Origin: Vitrella brassicaformis
Taxonomy: Eukaryota > Sar > Vitrellaceae
Assembly: GCA_001179505.1 (NCBI GenBank)
Contig: CDMY01000227.1
Location: forward strand, 465,202 to 529,201
Direction of reading: 5' to 3'
DNA length: 64,000 bases
Each line of letters opens with the position of its first letter. The first letter of the stretch is position 1. The translations under genes were made by a program, and so were the position numbers. The notes beneath the pieces are model-generated. The model was given only the letters and a program-made list of their open reading frames with translations, searched no databases and was not told the origin of the DNA. This document shows positions 42,839-56,748 of this stretch, piece by piece.

Positions 42839-45415
42839 ATGTCGGATTCATCGCCGCCGTCCACTTGGTTGTCATGTGTGTCGTCTGTGGCGAAGACCGT
42901 GGCTCTCGCAGGCGGCGGGGCGGCGGTTGTGTTGGTTGGCGCCAGTGCAGCACGCTTCGCTGTCATCTACGGGTGCTACTGGTGGAACAGGAGGCGCTAT
43001 GATCTGGAGAAGCTGGGCCCGACCTGGGGCAGCAGAGCGATGCCGATTTTTGATATCTTCAGCCCAGAGGGCAAGATGGACGACTGGATAGAAGAGCAGT
43101 GCAGGTGGGAAGCAAAAGACAGCAGCCACGCGCAGGCAGGCAGGCAGGCAGGCAGGCAGAGAAGCAGCACGCAAAGAGTTTTATCTGGTGTGTGCGTTGT
43201 TGACTGGTTTGCGCAGAGATCCGGCTAAGCCGGACCGCTTCAGGACGGTCAGAAGCACGATTGATGCCTGGACGTGTGTGGGTGATGCCCGTGTTGTGTT
43301 GTGTTGCGTTGTGTGCAGGTGGTGAACATGGGTCCGTTTGTGGACGGCAGCCAGATAGTGCTCGTCAACGACGCCGATGCCATCGCCACCGCCCTCGAGA
43401 ACCCCGCATCATTCCCCAAAGTGCCCATGTCCCTCGACGGCCTCAAGGCGCTCATCGGGGAGGGGTAACTAGCTAGGCAAGCAACCACAGTCACAAAGCC
43501 ATCCTAAGGATGTGTGTGCGTGCAGGCTGGCGACATCTGAGGGCGAGTTGTGGCACCGGAACAGAAAGCTTCTAACCCCCCTGTGAGTTCCACTCCACTG
43601 GGACCATCCATCCATCGGCGGCTGGACGTGTGATTGCTTGAAAACCATGGCCATCCATTCATCCATCCGCAGGTTCCATTTCGCTGCTCTCCGTGAGGCC
43701 TTCCCCTGTATCATCGACAACACCGTGGCCTTCTGCGACCGGATGGAACAGCAGATCGATGCCAGCCCCAACAAGCAGGCGATCGTCACGCGGATCCCGT
43801 TCAAGTGAGCCAGCCAGCCAGCTCCTTCGTTTGCCCTTTCTATCCTGTGCCGTTGGCTCGGGCATGGCATCATTATATTCAGTGATCTGGCCTTGCGTAT
43901 CGTGATTGACAACGCCTTCTCTGGGGAGTTCGACCCACACTGGATGGAAGACGCCTGGACAGTGGCGGTCAGGAGGGCAATGGACTGCCAAATGATCTCA
44001 TTCCTACTAGGTGGGCTGGGCTGATCCGCGGTGGAGTGGGCAAAGGAAGGTGCACATCGATCGCAGAGAGGAGCCCTGTGAGTCTCTCTTTCGTTTGTTC
44101 AGGTCCGTTGGGCCGCTTCATCTCGCGTCAGTACGTGCATCTGAAGGTTGGGCAGATCAGCGACAAGATCAAGGGTGTGGTGCACAAGAGGAAACAGCTG
44201 GCAGCAGAGGCATCCCCGAAGCCCAGCAGCCGGCGGGACCTGGTGTCGCTGCTGATGGACACTGAGGGAATGGCGGACCAACAGAGAGTCGACGAATCGC
44301 TCACCTTCTTATTCGGTCAGTCAGTGAGTAGCTGGAGGCAGGCAGAGAGGGCGAGGCGACAACATCCATTCGGAGCTCATGGTGTTGTGCATGTTGTGAC
44401 ATGACAGCGGGTCACGACACCACCTCCAACCTGATCGGCTGGGCGCTGTATCTCCTCTCCAAACACCCTGACAAACAGGTCAACCACACACACGACGTGC
44501 ACCAGCCCGTCTCTCTCGCTCATGTGTTGGCCGTCTGTGGCTTGATTCGTTCGTCACGCATGCAGCGATTGGGCCAGGCTGAGGCCGACTTGGTGCTGGG
44601 CGGTCGCGCCGTCGAGCAGGCCGACCTGCCGAAGCTGCAGTACACCAAATGGATCATCAAGGAAACACTCAGGTACCTTTCTACCTCAGCCAGGCGACGC
44701 CCAGCCACGAGCCTTCGTGCCATTGTTGACTGATGCCCCCAGGATGAAGCCTCCGGTGATGCTGCTCGACCGCCTCTGCCGAGAGGAGCTGAAGGTGGCC
44801 GACGTCACACTGCCAAAGGGTACGAGGGAACCGGCCACGCGCTAGCAGTGGGTGTGGGTCTGTTTCCATGTCTTGTTCGCTCGCTCTGTGTGTGCGTGCG
44901 AGCAGGCACGATAGTGTGGCTGGGGTTCTTCTTCGTGGCCAACGACGAGCGGCACTTCGACTCGCCCAATGTGTTCATGCCCGAGAGGTGGGACGAGACC
45001 ACCGACACACAGACGGGCGCTAACGCCAGACACCCCTACGCATACACGCCATTCTCCGCCGGTGAGTGGAGTGAGTGAGGGAAATGAACAAATGGATGAG
45101 GAGCCGCACCATTGAGCCACTCACTGTCGGTGTATGTATTTCCTTCTCCTGCCGGCCCACCATGCCATGCAGGCCCGAGAAACTGCATCGGTACTGAACC
45201 AGAGAGACACACATGCACACACAACACGTGTGTGATGTGTGCGTGTGTGTGAGTGTGGTACAGGTCAGAAATTCGCCCTTATGGAGGTGCAGGTGGTGTT
45301 GGCGAGCATCCTGCAGCGGTTCCACGTGTCACTCGCCGGCCAAGACCGCGTGACGCGGGTGCTACAGGGCACCACAGCGCCAATGAACCTCATGCTCAGG
45401 CTCACCAAGCGATAG
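42839..45415 (+). CDS. Cytochrome P450, microsomal type
   Basis: Roughly thirteen exons. The N-terminus (MSDSSPPSTWLSCVSSVAKT, VALAGGGAAVVLVGASAARF) gives a membrane anchor, followed by YDLEKLGPTWGSRAMPIFDI. The WHRNRK motif is in GELWHRNRKLLTPL (helix C). Helix I has AGHDTTSNLIGW with the oxygen-activating Thr pair. Helix K has KETLR (ExxR). The PERW motif is MPERWDET, and the heme loop is FSAGPRNCIGQKFALMEV with Cys as axial ligand. All hallmark elements are present, so the enzyme is probably active as a heme-thiolate monooxygenase. The wording around the I-helix and heme loop fits the CYP4/CYP97-type clans, but substrate and family are not decided. The ATG at 42839 shares a 264-bp divergent region with SmD1. 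The stop is at 45413-45415. Confidence 0.95.
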
Positions 45416-46546
45416 ACAGACAGAGTGGCGTAGATTGAATGGGTTGGACTTAGTGAGGGAACGACGCTCAATGAGCGCCGTGCTCTAGTGAGGTGTCGGG
45501 TGTAGCAAGTGGGGTTGGTGAGTGGTGCGTGTAGCCATGCATGGTGCGTGTTACATGTACAATGGAGATTGGTGGCTGATTCTCTGGTTGGATGAACCCA
45601 CTCACTCCACTCGCTCACATAGAGATTCAGGGTAGGTCCATACGGAGGGAGTCAGTGAGTGACACGACACACACACAACACGCATCTCAGTAGTAGGTAG
45701 TATGGGCTGGCTGGCTGGGTGAGAGAGAGGGGAGTGAAGAGCTGAATCACTGACGATCGATCGACGGGAGGGAGCTACAAGTAAGCTGCGCCAAACAAGA
45801 AGCTAAGATCATGTCATGGATGGATGGATGGATGGATGCCCCCGCCACCCAGAGGCCTGCCTCGTCCTTTTGCATTGAAAATTGGATGCCTGATCTGATC
45901 GCATATTATCTGGATCTATCGTGGGGACACATGTGTGAGGTAGGTTGGAGGATAACGCACTCACTCATCATCCCAGAACTGCACGTGACGTGTGTGTGAG
46001 TGATTGGTGTCATCACTCACCCCATGTCGCGCACAGACAGCCCGGGGACGCCAAACCCGCCACGCTCAGCTCACAGGACACAATAGATAGCAACGATAGC
46101 AACGGCTCTCTCTCGAACGATGCATGTCATGAGCACGCGACACGCACGCACCCCCAAACTCAGTGTGTCGGCAAGAGAGTAACAGGTGCCCGCCCCGCCA
46201 ATCCTACCCACCACCCACCATGTACCATGGCATGCCATGCGCCCGCCCCCGACCTCCCAATCCATCCATGGACCAATCACGGCTCACAGAACACTCTCCA
46301 CAGACAGATGGACGTCACAGCGGCTGGCTGGCTTCATGACGGAAAGAGGGAGGGAGGCAGGGAGGGAGGGAGGGTGAGGATGTCTTCAAAACAGACATAC
46401 CGATCAATGCACCACCACACCGCACCGCACCGCACCGCACCACGAGCAATCGCCTCTACTAAACATCGTCTCACGTCACGCAGCATGCACCACATCACCA
46501 CTAGCCATCCACCCCGCCATCCCATCCCCCCTGTCCGTCCCGGATC
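45416..46546. other. Intergenic with several simple repeats
   Basis: Lies between the 3' ends of the P450 and the FHA gene. Contains (ATGG)n near 45815-45838, GGGA repeats near 46350-46375 and CACCGCACCG repeats near 46412-46442. Open frames here are compositional only. Confidence 0.6.
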
Positions 46547-49500
46547 TAGAATCTGGTGCCGATCTGTCTCTGCAGCTTGGCCTCCTGGTCGGGTGCCAGG
46601 GCGGCCTTGTAGTGGATCTCGAGCACCTCCAGCTCGTGAGTGCCGGCCTGCATCAGGAGCCCCTCGAACAGCGGGATGGGGGCCGACGGCTCCAACACGC
46701 AGCTCAGACGACGCCACGTCCCGTTGGTCGAGTCGTTGTCAATCAAAAACCACCTGATGTGTGCGTGTGGTTGGTGTGGATCGATCAACCACAAGGGGGA
46801 TGGGGTGTGGGTGTGGGTGTGTGCCTGAGCAGGTAGGTACCTGTTTCCTCGATATTCGAATCGGCAATGGACCCGCGACACCGAGGCCAACGTCAGATCG
46901 TTCACCTGACAACACCATAGATACCATCAGCCCAGCCCATTACGTACTTACGATAGATACACTCACACGGACCGGACCCCCCACGCAGGCACCCACCGCA
47001 CCTGGACTGAGTTCCACTCGGCCCTGCCCAGCGTGAAGCTTCGTGAGTTCATGGTGATCTTCTCGCCCATCCTGGGGCCCGATATGAACTCCAGCTCTAT
47101 CGACGGCACCGGCCGCACCACCCGCCGCATCGACTCGAGCCATGCAGCGTTGTGCCCCGGACCCGCCTGGCGCTCGTCGGGAGAGGACGGCGGCGACCGA
47201 CCCCCAGGCACATCCACCAACACATCGGGGTGGGGGAACGAAGGACCGCCCCCACCGCCGCCGCCTGGCGGCTGTCGCGGGCTGGGGTCGTCGGGGAAGT
47301 ACCTGTCGCCCCGGCCGCCCCGGCCTCCCCTTCCCGGCCCTCCTGGATCGCCCCCATCTCCCCCGCCCCCGCTGTGCCGCCCGTGCCGCCCACCCATGGC
47401 GAAGACACTGGCGCCCCTGGGCGGGTTGACGCGGAAGGGGGGCCTGGGGCCCTCCTGCAAGATCCGCAGCATGTCTTGCCGCACCTGCTCAAGCGCCTCG
47501 TCCTCTACTGGAGCGGCTGGGGGGCCTCCGGGTGGCCAGCCAGACGATGAGGACGGACCGGGAGCGGCGGCCGACGCATCGGGCTGGCCGTCCTGGCTGC
47601 CCGGGACGGACGACACTGGCAGGGGCAGGGGGCTCTCCATGCGGCCGTCCTCCATGTCGCCCAACGCGGGAGGGTAGCCGTGGTGATGCTGCTGCTGCTG
47701 CTGCTGCTGTCGCTGCGCTGCCGGCCCCCGATGGATGATCGAGTCGTTGTCCTGCTCGTCCCCATCTGCCGCCGGTGCTGCGTCGGGTGCAGCGTCGCCC
47801 TCATCTGCAACAGCCTGTTGCTCTTGCTGCTGCTGCTGCTGCTGGGGCTGGTCGGAGGGCTGCTCACTCTCGCTCTCGGGCGGACTCCTCAGGCGCAGAC
47901 GTGGGGGCCGCAGATCTGCCAGACCTCTGCGAGCAATGGCCTGATCGCCTCGGGGGTCTGGCGGCAGGCCCTTCCCACGCGACTCCTGGTCCTCTGCCGG
48001 CCCATCACTTGAGGACTGTCCCGCTGCTGCCGCAGCGGGCTGTGGGCCGTCTGTGAGAGGTATGTCGGCCTCGTCGTCGATGCTTCTGCCGGGTTGCGGT
48101 GCTGGCGCTGGTCGTGATGGTGGTGGGGGAGGAGGAGGGGGGAGGGGCAGGTTGGGGATGCCCACATCATTGGCATTGATGGTGTGGAGCATCTCCTCCA
48201 GGGTCACACGAGGGGGCGCGCCGGGCACCGTCCGCATCATGACGGGAGGCGGCACGGCGATGGGCGCAGCGTGCGCAAACATCTCCGCTGCCGCCTCATC
48301 CGCAGAAGGGGCGCGGCCGTCCTGAAGGCGTGATAGACAGACACACCAACACACACAAGGAAGGTGCAACACTGAATTCGCGCCTCACTCTGTGTCTGTG
48401 TGTGTGTGCCAATTACCCATGGCATGTTGAGCGGCAGCTGCTCGCCCTCATCCACCGTCACGGACCGGCTCGGAAAGTTCTGGAAGTGAATCAGCGGGGG
48501 AGGGGGCCGCGGCAAAGGACCACCACCCATTCCGGGAGGCGGTCGGCTGGGAGCTGACTCCTGCGGGGGTGTCCGCACTGGACCACCACCAGCACCTCCA
48601 CCACCCTGTTGCTGTTGCTGTCTCGGCCCGATGCGCACCACCTCTTGCTCTGCAATGGACTCCAGAGGCCCCTCTACACCTCTGTGGCCCCTGCCCCGCC
48701 CCTCTCGCCCCATGACGGCCGAAGGAGACGACCCAATGGAACTCGCCGTGCCGGCCACCGACGGCGGCACAGGGCTGTCCCCGCCACTAGGCTGCCTCTG
48801 CGGCTGGGCAGCAGCTGCTGGTGGGGCTTCGGGTATGAGGGCGTCGGGTGGTGGGACGAGGGCCGCCTTCTGCAGGGCCTGGTGGGCACTCCAGCCGTCC
48901 ATTGCAGCCGGTGGGTGGGGCTCATCCGTCGACCCCACATCATGAGCACCGCTGGAACTACTGCTTGGCGGAGGGACTGAAGGAACCTCGAGGATTTGTT
49001 CAACACCAGAGGCCCTGCGCTCGCCTTGCCGGCCGCCGTCTCTCTGCCCTGCTGCCTCGGCTGACGGCCCCGACCCCTCAGATGCGCTGGTGGGTCCATC
49101 AGCGGCTGACGATGATGCGGCCACACCGGACGTTTGTGGCTGCGTGGGTCGCGAGCGTGGGACGACAGGGATTTGATGGACCGGTAGGGTCAGCGGTGGT
49201 CCTGGCGCCGGTGCGTGCGGTTGGGGTGCGGCTGCACCCCCTCCGTTGCCGGCCCCGTAGGGGGGCGGTCCCCAGAGGTTGCCGCCCTCGACGATCTGCG
49301 CACCTGCCCGCCGCTTCCGGGCGATGAAGCCGAGGCCGCGACGCACGTGTGTCACCTGCACCGGCCGATTCCAATCCAACTGACGATCAGCTAATCAATC
49401 GGAGACAGACAGAGGGCACATCACATCGCACCACCCATGTGCATTCATTCGTTTGTTCTTACTTACCGACGACAGCCTCGCTTGCGGTGAGGACCTGCTC

Positions 49501-52500
49501 CCCGCCATCCTGCTCCTGGGCCCTCGTGTGGTTGTCCAGGTCCTCGAGGATGCGCATGCCGCCCGGCCAGAACGAGAAGCTGCCCGGGCTGTCGCTGCCG
49601 TCCAGTCGATCATCACCAGCGGCCGCTGCAGCAGCAGCAGCAGCGGCCGGGGCAGCGGGCAGGCCAGCGAGGAGCGGCAGCTCCTCTCCCTCCTTCTCCC
49701 CCTCCTGCCCCTCCTCGTCTTTGGTCGGTGCCGCCTCTGCCGCCTCGGAGGACGGCTTCACGCCGGTGGTGGCGTCTTGCTCGGGAGGGGCAGGTGCTGC
49801 CGATGAACTGGACGGCTGATTCTCTGTCGGCTCGCCGTCGGCCGTCAGATCATCGACAGCAGCTGCAGCCTGAGTGTCTTGGTCGCTGGGGTTGCCGCGA
49901 AGGACCCTCAGGAGCAGCGCGCCGGGGGCGGCCATGTCGTCTGCATCATCTGCCAGCGCCTCCTCCTCTCTCTGCGCTGCCGGTGCCGCCGGCCATAGCT
50001 TGATGCGGGCGCTGCTGGTCTTGCCCCTTTGGGTGGAGTCAGTCTCCTCTGACTTCTTCTTGCCTGGCTTGCCGCCAGGTGGTCCGGGTGGCGGGGGTCC
50101 GTGCCCCCCTCCCCTCCTGGCACTGCGGTTCTTGGGCGCGTAGCCACAGGACCTGACGATGAACTCCACGCCGCCGACGCGGATCCATGCCCCAGGGTAG
50201 AGCGGCACGCTGCCCTCGATCTTGACAAAGGTGCCCCATTTTGAGCCGGCGTCCATTAGGAAGTACCTGTTAGCGCCCGGCTTGTAGACGATGTTGAAGT
50301 GCGATCGGGATGCGATCTGCTCACTCATGGGCCAGTCGGGCAGGAGGATCTTGCGGGACGAGCTGCGGCCGAACTTGGTGATGTACGGGAAGCGGGTGCC
50401 CTCCGGCGTGATCAGGATGCCCCCACACGCCTGCACCACCGGGTGCTCCTTCAAATCCCCCGAGTGCACACTGCACCACACACACACACACATGCGAGCA
50501 AGAACGGACGTCTTCCTGTCTGTGTGTCTCTTGTCGTTCTGACCGCAGCAGAAGGGCCTTGGTGGTGAGGGATCGCTCTGACTGGATGACCCTGAGCGCC
50601 CGCCACCTCAGCTGCTCGGTGCTGAAGTCGCGCTTGAGCGGCTCGTCGTTGGGGGGCGTCTCGGCATCCAGGTTGCACACACCGTGGGCTAGGTTGACCA
50701 CGTTGGTGGCCACCCCCATGTGGCGGTCCTTGAAGAGCTTCTTGACCAGCCCAGGCAGCAGCGACGGGTACAGCAGACGGGGCATCGCAGAAGGATTCAG
50801 AAGCGACACGATCCAACTCTCAGGCATACGCCGCTTTACTTTTTCCTCCCCGTCAGCTGAGCCCTTCCTCCCTCCCTCGTCACCACCACCACCAGCAGCT
50901 GCGGCCGCTGCTGCCGCTGGCTCTGCGTTCGATGCGGGTGCGTCCGGCTGCTCGGCCTCTTCATCCGGCTGAGAGCCACTCTCTTCCGCGACTGGTGGTG
51001 GGGCAGCGCTGCTGCTCTTGGTGCCCTGGCCTCCCTCTGGAGGGCAGCCGTTGGCCGATTCCGCACTCTGGTGGTCGGCCGTCGCGCGGGAGCCTGGAGG
51101 AGCCAACCCTCGCCGATTGGATAGGTCGCTGGATGATGCCATGGATGAGGCAGCGCTGCTTTTGTCACTGGTCCTCCGATGCGACGATGAGCCGCCCCTC
51201 TTGTCATTGGTCCGCGAGGACGGGCTGCCGACCACTCTGTCGAAGTCCCTCTTGTGTCTGCCCTGCCTGCTGCCGCCAGACCGGGGCTGGGGCTGGGGAA
51301 CCGAAGACGGCGACTGGTCTTGAGGCGAGATCACCATTGACGATGGCCGCATCTCCTCCTCACCACCACCGCCATCCCCGCCCCCACCCCCACCCTCTCC
51401 CACCCCCTCTCCCAGGACCGGCACATGCTCTGAATCCGCGGCGTCCATTGAGGAGCTCTGTGCCGTCTCCTGGCTGTCCTCCAGGCTCGTCGGCGGCTCG
51501 GGTCCCCCCTTGACGCCGTTGATGTCACCTGGAGCGGCCGCCACTGCGTCGGTCTCGTCAGTGGTGTGTGTACGGCCCTGGCTGCTGGCGAGGTCCGAGT
51601 TGGTGCCCTCGTACTTCTGGTACTCGGGGGGCGGGCCGTCGGGCGGTGGCTGGAAGGGCGGCACGATGACGGGCAGGTCGAAGACACCGCTGGCACTCAA
51701 CTGATCGCCTGATGACGTCGACGCACCTGATATACGGATGAATGAATGAATGAATGGGGCAGAGAAGGAGACATGTGCACATGTCATGTGAGTGCCGTCC
51801 GTCCTCGCTCTCTGAGGCTGATACTGGGCGTGGCGTCTGGCTGTGCTGTCTGTCTGTTTTGCCTGCCCCACCCACCCACCTGCGACCTCTCTCTGCCATC
51901 TCGGATCACCAAACGCATCTGTACAGTACACAGACACACCAACGGCACGGCACGCAGGTCACTCACTGTCAGCCTGTGTGTGTTACTGTTTGTATTAGCT
52001 CCCTTGTTTGCCCGACCTCCGTATCCCTCAAATGGCGGGGGTCGGTCGTGCTGCGTCCCCACAGTGGCCCTCGACGGCTTCCCCCCGACGGGCGTCTTGT
52101 CGCGCTGCTCGCGGTGCCTTGCCTTGAGCTCCAGCTTGAGCCCCTCGTGCAGCAGGAGCTGTGCCGGGTCGTCGGGGAGGGGCTTGGGTCTGTACACGCC
52201 GTCGGTGATGTGATCGAGAGTGCGCTGGTAGAGGTGTTCGATGAGGTCCTTGCAGCTGCCGTTGCCGATGCTGTCGAGGGCACGGCAGAAGAACGTCCGG
52301 TGCACCTGGTGCGTATCCTGCGGATCGACCAACTGACATATCAATCAACCCAGACAGACATACAGAGATGAATGAATGAGATTGTCTGAGTGAGTTATGT
52401 ATGGGTGGACTGTGTTGTGCTGTGCTGTGCTGTGCTGTGGTGTGGTGTGTGGGTGGTGCGTTTGGCGGCTGACCAGCCTGAGTTGGTGTGTCATGTCGTG

Positions 52501-53699
52501 AGGGAGGCAGGGTGTGTGGTCGAGCAGGAAGTAGTACTCGAACGCCTCCAGGAAGTCGGGCCACGTCACCTTCACACACTGAACACATACACACCCACAC
52601 ACGCCGTCCAGTAAGTACATGAGCTGGGTGGTCTGTACTCAGGTGCTGTGCTATCGGGGTGTGTGTGTGTGTGCCTTCCCACGTGTTGGAAGAATGCCTC
52701 CCACAGCCGCGCCCCCTGGTCGGGAGCATGCACACGCCACAGCTCTCTGCATCCATCCATCCCATCCAACAACAGCAGACACAGACACCTGTGATTGACT
52801 CACGCCCCATCTCACTCCATACGCGTGGTACCACCATCCATACGTACCTTCCCTGGCTGGCCCTTGAGTGCCACCCCGCCACCCACTCACGCAGCATGCG
52901 CTGATGCTCCGCCTCCAACAGACTGACACCACACGACACGACACGACACGACAGACCACACAGAGATGTGATCTTTAGAGTGTTTGGCAGACAGACAGAC
53001 ATGCACTGATTGCATCCCATCCTCACTCACTCACTCACTCACTCACACGGACCTCTGCATGCGTATGTGTCGTTTGATGATGTCGACGAGTGTCTGGCGC
53101 ACTCCGTGGTCGTTCCATTTGAGATGCTCGAAGAACTCCTCCTCAGTGCACTGAAGCTGAGATACCCATACACACATCCATACACACACACAAGAATGTC
53201 TTGCGTGTTTGGTTTGCATCCCTACAAATGAATGGGTTTGGTGTGATGTGTTGTGAGTGATGTGGGCCGGGCCGGGTGTGGTGGGCCGACTGACTGACTG
53301 ACCTTGAGGAGCAGGTCCCGTTGGTGCATGTCGAGCAGCACTCGGTCGCCCTTGAGGTACAGAAACTCCCAATACGCATGCTTAGCCGCATACTGCTTCA
53401 GATGCTCTGCACCACACACACAAAGCAGTGAGTGAGTATACAGACAGGGCCCCTTGTTTGTTTCTGAGTGAGTGGCGTGTGTGTCGATCCCTTGTTACTG
53501 ATGAAGTGGTCGAGTGAATGGTTGAGTCTGACGGACCACTCGCCGACAAGCGCGTTGGCGGGGTTGTTGACGTTTTGTGGGAGCTGCTGCTGGTGCCGCT
53601 GGGCCATGGCCTCCACGCGATCCTTGTAGTTGGACAGCCACTCGTCGCTGCTGAGGAAACACAGCTGGACCGGGTGACAATGCTTCAACCTACAAAACA

Positions 53700-53730
<31 letters not shown>

Positions 53731-54077
53731 GAAGGACAAAGTGCAGCCCCCGGGCAGCTGATCTGGGCGTGTCAGACTTGTGTGTCGGCCATAGCTTGAA
53801 CATCCTTACTTGTCTGACAGTTCGCGCAGCATGGCCTTGAAGTCATGTAGCCGTGCGTCCTGCTGCGTCGGGCTCGTGCCGCTGTAATAGTAGTTGGACG
53901 GATCTTCTGCACAACACACACGCATCACACACCAAACACGCTGATGCCGGCTGGCGCCACCGACGTCGGGCGTGCGTGCCGGTCTGACTGACCTTGAAAG
54001 TTTTGTATTTGTTGGGCGACGGTTGTCTCGAGGTCACGCAGGGAGGCCACAAACGCGCCACACGTTGAACGTGCCAT
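46547..54077 (-). CDS. Giant double-FHA-domain protein
   Basis: About fifteen exons and roughly 1,900 residues. The N-terminal third (MARSTCGAFVASLRDLETTV; DARLHDFKAMLRELSDK; YAAKHAYWEFLYLKGDRVLL; EEFFEHLKWNDHGVRQTLVD; WPDFLEAFEYYFLLDHT) is a helical domain I do not recognise. After a disordered linker comes a helical block (WIVSLLNPSAMPRLLYPSLL) and a first FHA domain: YITKFGRSSSRKILLPDWP, ASRSHFNIVYKPGANRYFLM, DAGSKWGTFVKIEG. A very long Pro/Gln/Ala/Gly-rich linker follows, with poly-Gln, poly-Gly and poly-Pro tracts. The C-terminus holds the second FHA domain: FTLGRAEWNSVQVNDLTLAS, VSRVHCRFEYRGNR, WFLIDNDSTNGTWRRL, with the Gly-Arg, Ser-x-x-His and Asn residues that contact phosphothreonine. 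A role in phospho-dependent assembly or signalling is inferred. The stop lies near 46547 in the LQRQIGTRF exon. Confidence 0.85.
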
Positions 54078-54518
54078 GCTGTCAGCAGGGCGAAAGGGCA
54101 GAAGCAAAGTCGGGCAGAAGTGAAAGCTGTCGCCGAATCAGGAGAGACTCAGTGTGCGGATCAGGGACTGTGTCCGGAGTGTGTAGCGCAAGGCCCTTAG
54201 CTGTTGATTGTCCATCTTCTTCCCCTTCTCTCCCTCGCGAGCTTGAAAGCTGGCGGACAGGGAGGGGGTGATTTTCTAAGCTGGACCAACGCAGGACGAG
54301 TACACGGAGGCAGGCGTGTCCGCGTGATGCCCCCGATCCGCCGGCATGCACCTTAATTACATGTCGATAGTACTCACTTGACTTGGTGCTGACGGTGCGG
54401 TTGGTCTGCCCGGCCTCTAGCTGCCATTGTGTGCAGCGGCTGCCCTCCCTGGCGCCGTAGTGTGCAGTCCAGCCGCTACAGAGAGCCTGCGGTGTTAGTT
54501 CTGTTCAAGTAGCCAGCC
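54078..54518. promoter_or_regulatory. Divergent promoter region, FHA gene / SCAPER
   Basis: 441 bp between divergent start codons. No gene fits. Presumed to hold both promoters and 5' leaders. Confidence 0.45.
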
Positions 54519-56710
54519 ATGAAGGAGGCGGCAGCCAGCAAGAGTGCCTCGAGCAAGGCGTCGGCATCGACAGACAATCGCAATGGTACGAACATGGGCA
54601 TCAGCACTCAGGGAATGCTCATCAGTATCCTCTGTGACGCTGTGTGTGAATGCAGTGCGGAAGTGGAGAGTTCCCAATGCGGCAGCCGCAGCCAAGCGGC
54701 CATCTCCATCCGCTGGTAGAGAGCACCCTGACGCCGAAGACCCATCGGCGCCCGATCCATCCCCACCTAATGAGCCGCTTGACGCGTCGACCACTATGGA
54801 CGACCAAGAAGCCGATGGGCAGCGGCAGGCTGGCGCGGCGGCCGAGTCTGCCAGCTCAGCGTCGGCGCTGCTGGACCCGCTGGCATCGTTGAGCGAGGCT
54901 GAGCTGATGGCGATAGTAGAGGAGGCCGAGAGCATGACCATTGATGGGACCTATGAGCGGCAGCCTTACACACACAGCAGTAGGAGGCTGGATGATGGGG
55001 GCGGTGATGGTGTGAGGGTGCGCAGCCAGTCGCTGCCGCAGCGTGTGCAGCAGCAGATACAGGACATTCCCGAGGAGATATTGCTGTCTGCGATATGCGC
55101 CGTCTCGGCCAGGAGGTGTGCACCGCACCTGGCTGACTCGACACACACAGCACAGCGGAAGGGGCAGACAAGGAGGGAGGTGCTGTGCTTGCTCTGTTTC
55201 GGCGGGTGCAGGGAGCGGTACCGCACCAGTGGCGGTGGTGGAGGGCTGGAGCTGATAGTGGAGGAAGACGAATGCATCTCGCCCAGTAAGCCTTGTGGAG
55301 TGGATCACCTCGCTGCCTCCACACCACATCCATCTGTGCGTGTCGACGCCTTTCTGTCTGTTCAGATGGCAACAGTCCTGGCGAAGGCGATGGTGTTGGA
55401 GAGGATGACATGTCCGAGGAGGATGACGGTGACGTGGAGCTGACTGTGGAGGTGGAGGACGGTGAGGACATCGAGGAGGCCCATTGCCACGACGCAGCTG
55501 ACGAGATGATGGACGAGGAGGAGGATGGGGAGGCGCTCGAGGACCCCAATGACTTCTCCCTGCGGTCCAAGCTGTGGGTGGAGTCGATATCGAGGCTGCG
55601 CCGGTCGATTGACGAGATATACGCACTGTGTGAGTTCGAGTCGGATGAGGAGTGCGTTGCGCACCTCGTGCAGCTCCTGGGTACCGCCATACACGACTTC
55701 CAGGCACTGCAGGACAGAGTCCGACTACAGGTGCGGGGCGGTCGGTGCGTCACAAACACAGACAGACAGACACGTGCACACGTTGATACGCACTAAACTT
55801 CTCTTCGTCCTTCCTGCTCCCTGCTTTGTGAGTGCCGTTTAGGAGTCGCTGCAGCCGGGGGTCGCCTCTTCACCACCATCGACCTCCACGCGCCAGCGCA
55901 CCGTCGTCAGCCCCACTGGCGCCTCGCAATTTGCCATCCCCCCGCGCATGCGTCAGCTGCTGCCGACAGGCCCCAATGGCGACGCGCCAAATGACCCACC
56001 CTCAGCGGCCCTGCCACCACCAACAGCCATCGGCGTGGAGCACCCAAACGGCGGTGTGTCTTTGGCCTGGACGAGCCGCCCCATGCCGGCGACACGTGAG
56101 GTGCCCAATCCAGTGGAGCTAGGACCTGCGCTGCACCGGCTGCAGAGCTGCCCCCTCCCTGATAGCCCGAGTGCCCCCGGATCGGTGTCGCCTCCCCGCC
56201 ACCCGTCCGGGGCGCCCACCCCACCACGGGCGAGGCAGTCCGGAGGCAAGACCAATGCACACACTGCAGGGGAAGCCGCAGGTGTCGATGACGGCAGTGG
56301 GGGAGGAAAGCCCGCACACGCAGCCGACGACGGTGTGGCCGACGTCGGATTGCCGCCGCCCCCCTCCCTCCCTCTCCGGCCGCAATCGACGGACGACACG
56401 ACTGTTCCGGGCGGTGGGGACGGTAATTTGTTCTCGCCGCGGCCGTCTATCGGGTCGTCGAGCATAGGGTCTGGCGGCGCCACGAGGGACCGGCTGCGGC
56501 GTGTGGTGGCGACGGTCCTCAACGCCCACCGGAAGCTCACGTGCCGTCTCGCATCACCGGAGCACTCACAGGTACCCGCCAACGAGGGAGGGGAGGGGGA
56601 TTCACTCACGCACATGTTGATCATGTATGTGATGTGGTTCAGCGTCCGACTGCACCCGAGCTGAAGCGCCGATACGAGGAGCGACAGGTGGGCCGAGTGA
56701 CTAACCAACA

Positions 56711-56748
<38 letters not shown>

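Noticed and set aside
45945-46757. 270-codon plus-strand ORF between the P450 and FHA genes
   Set aside because: Composition follows simple repeats (CACCG, CCAT) and its end overlaps the FHA gene antisense; nothing protein-like.
47033-49800. Plus-strand Pro/Gly-rich ORFs across the FHA gene
   Set aside because: High-GC antisense of the low-complexity FHA linker; the minus strand carries both FHA domains and the exon structure.
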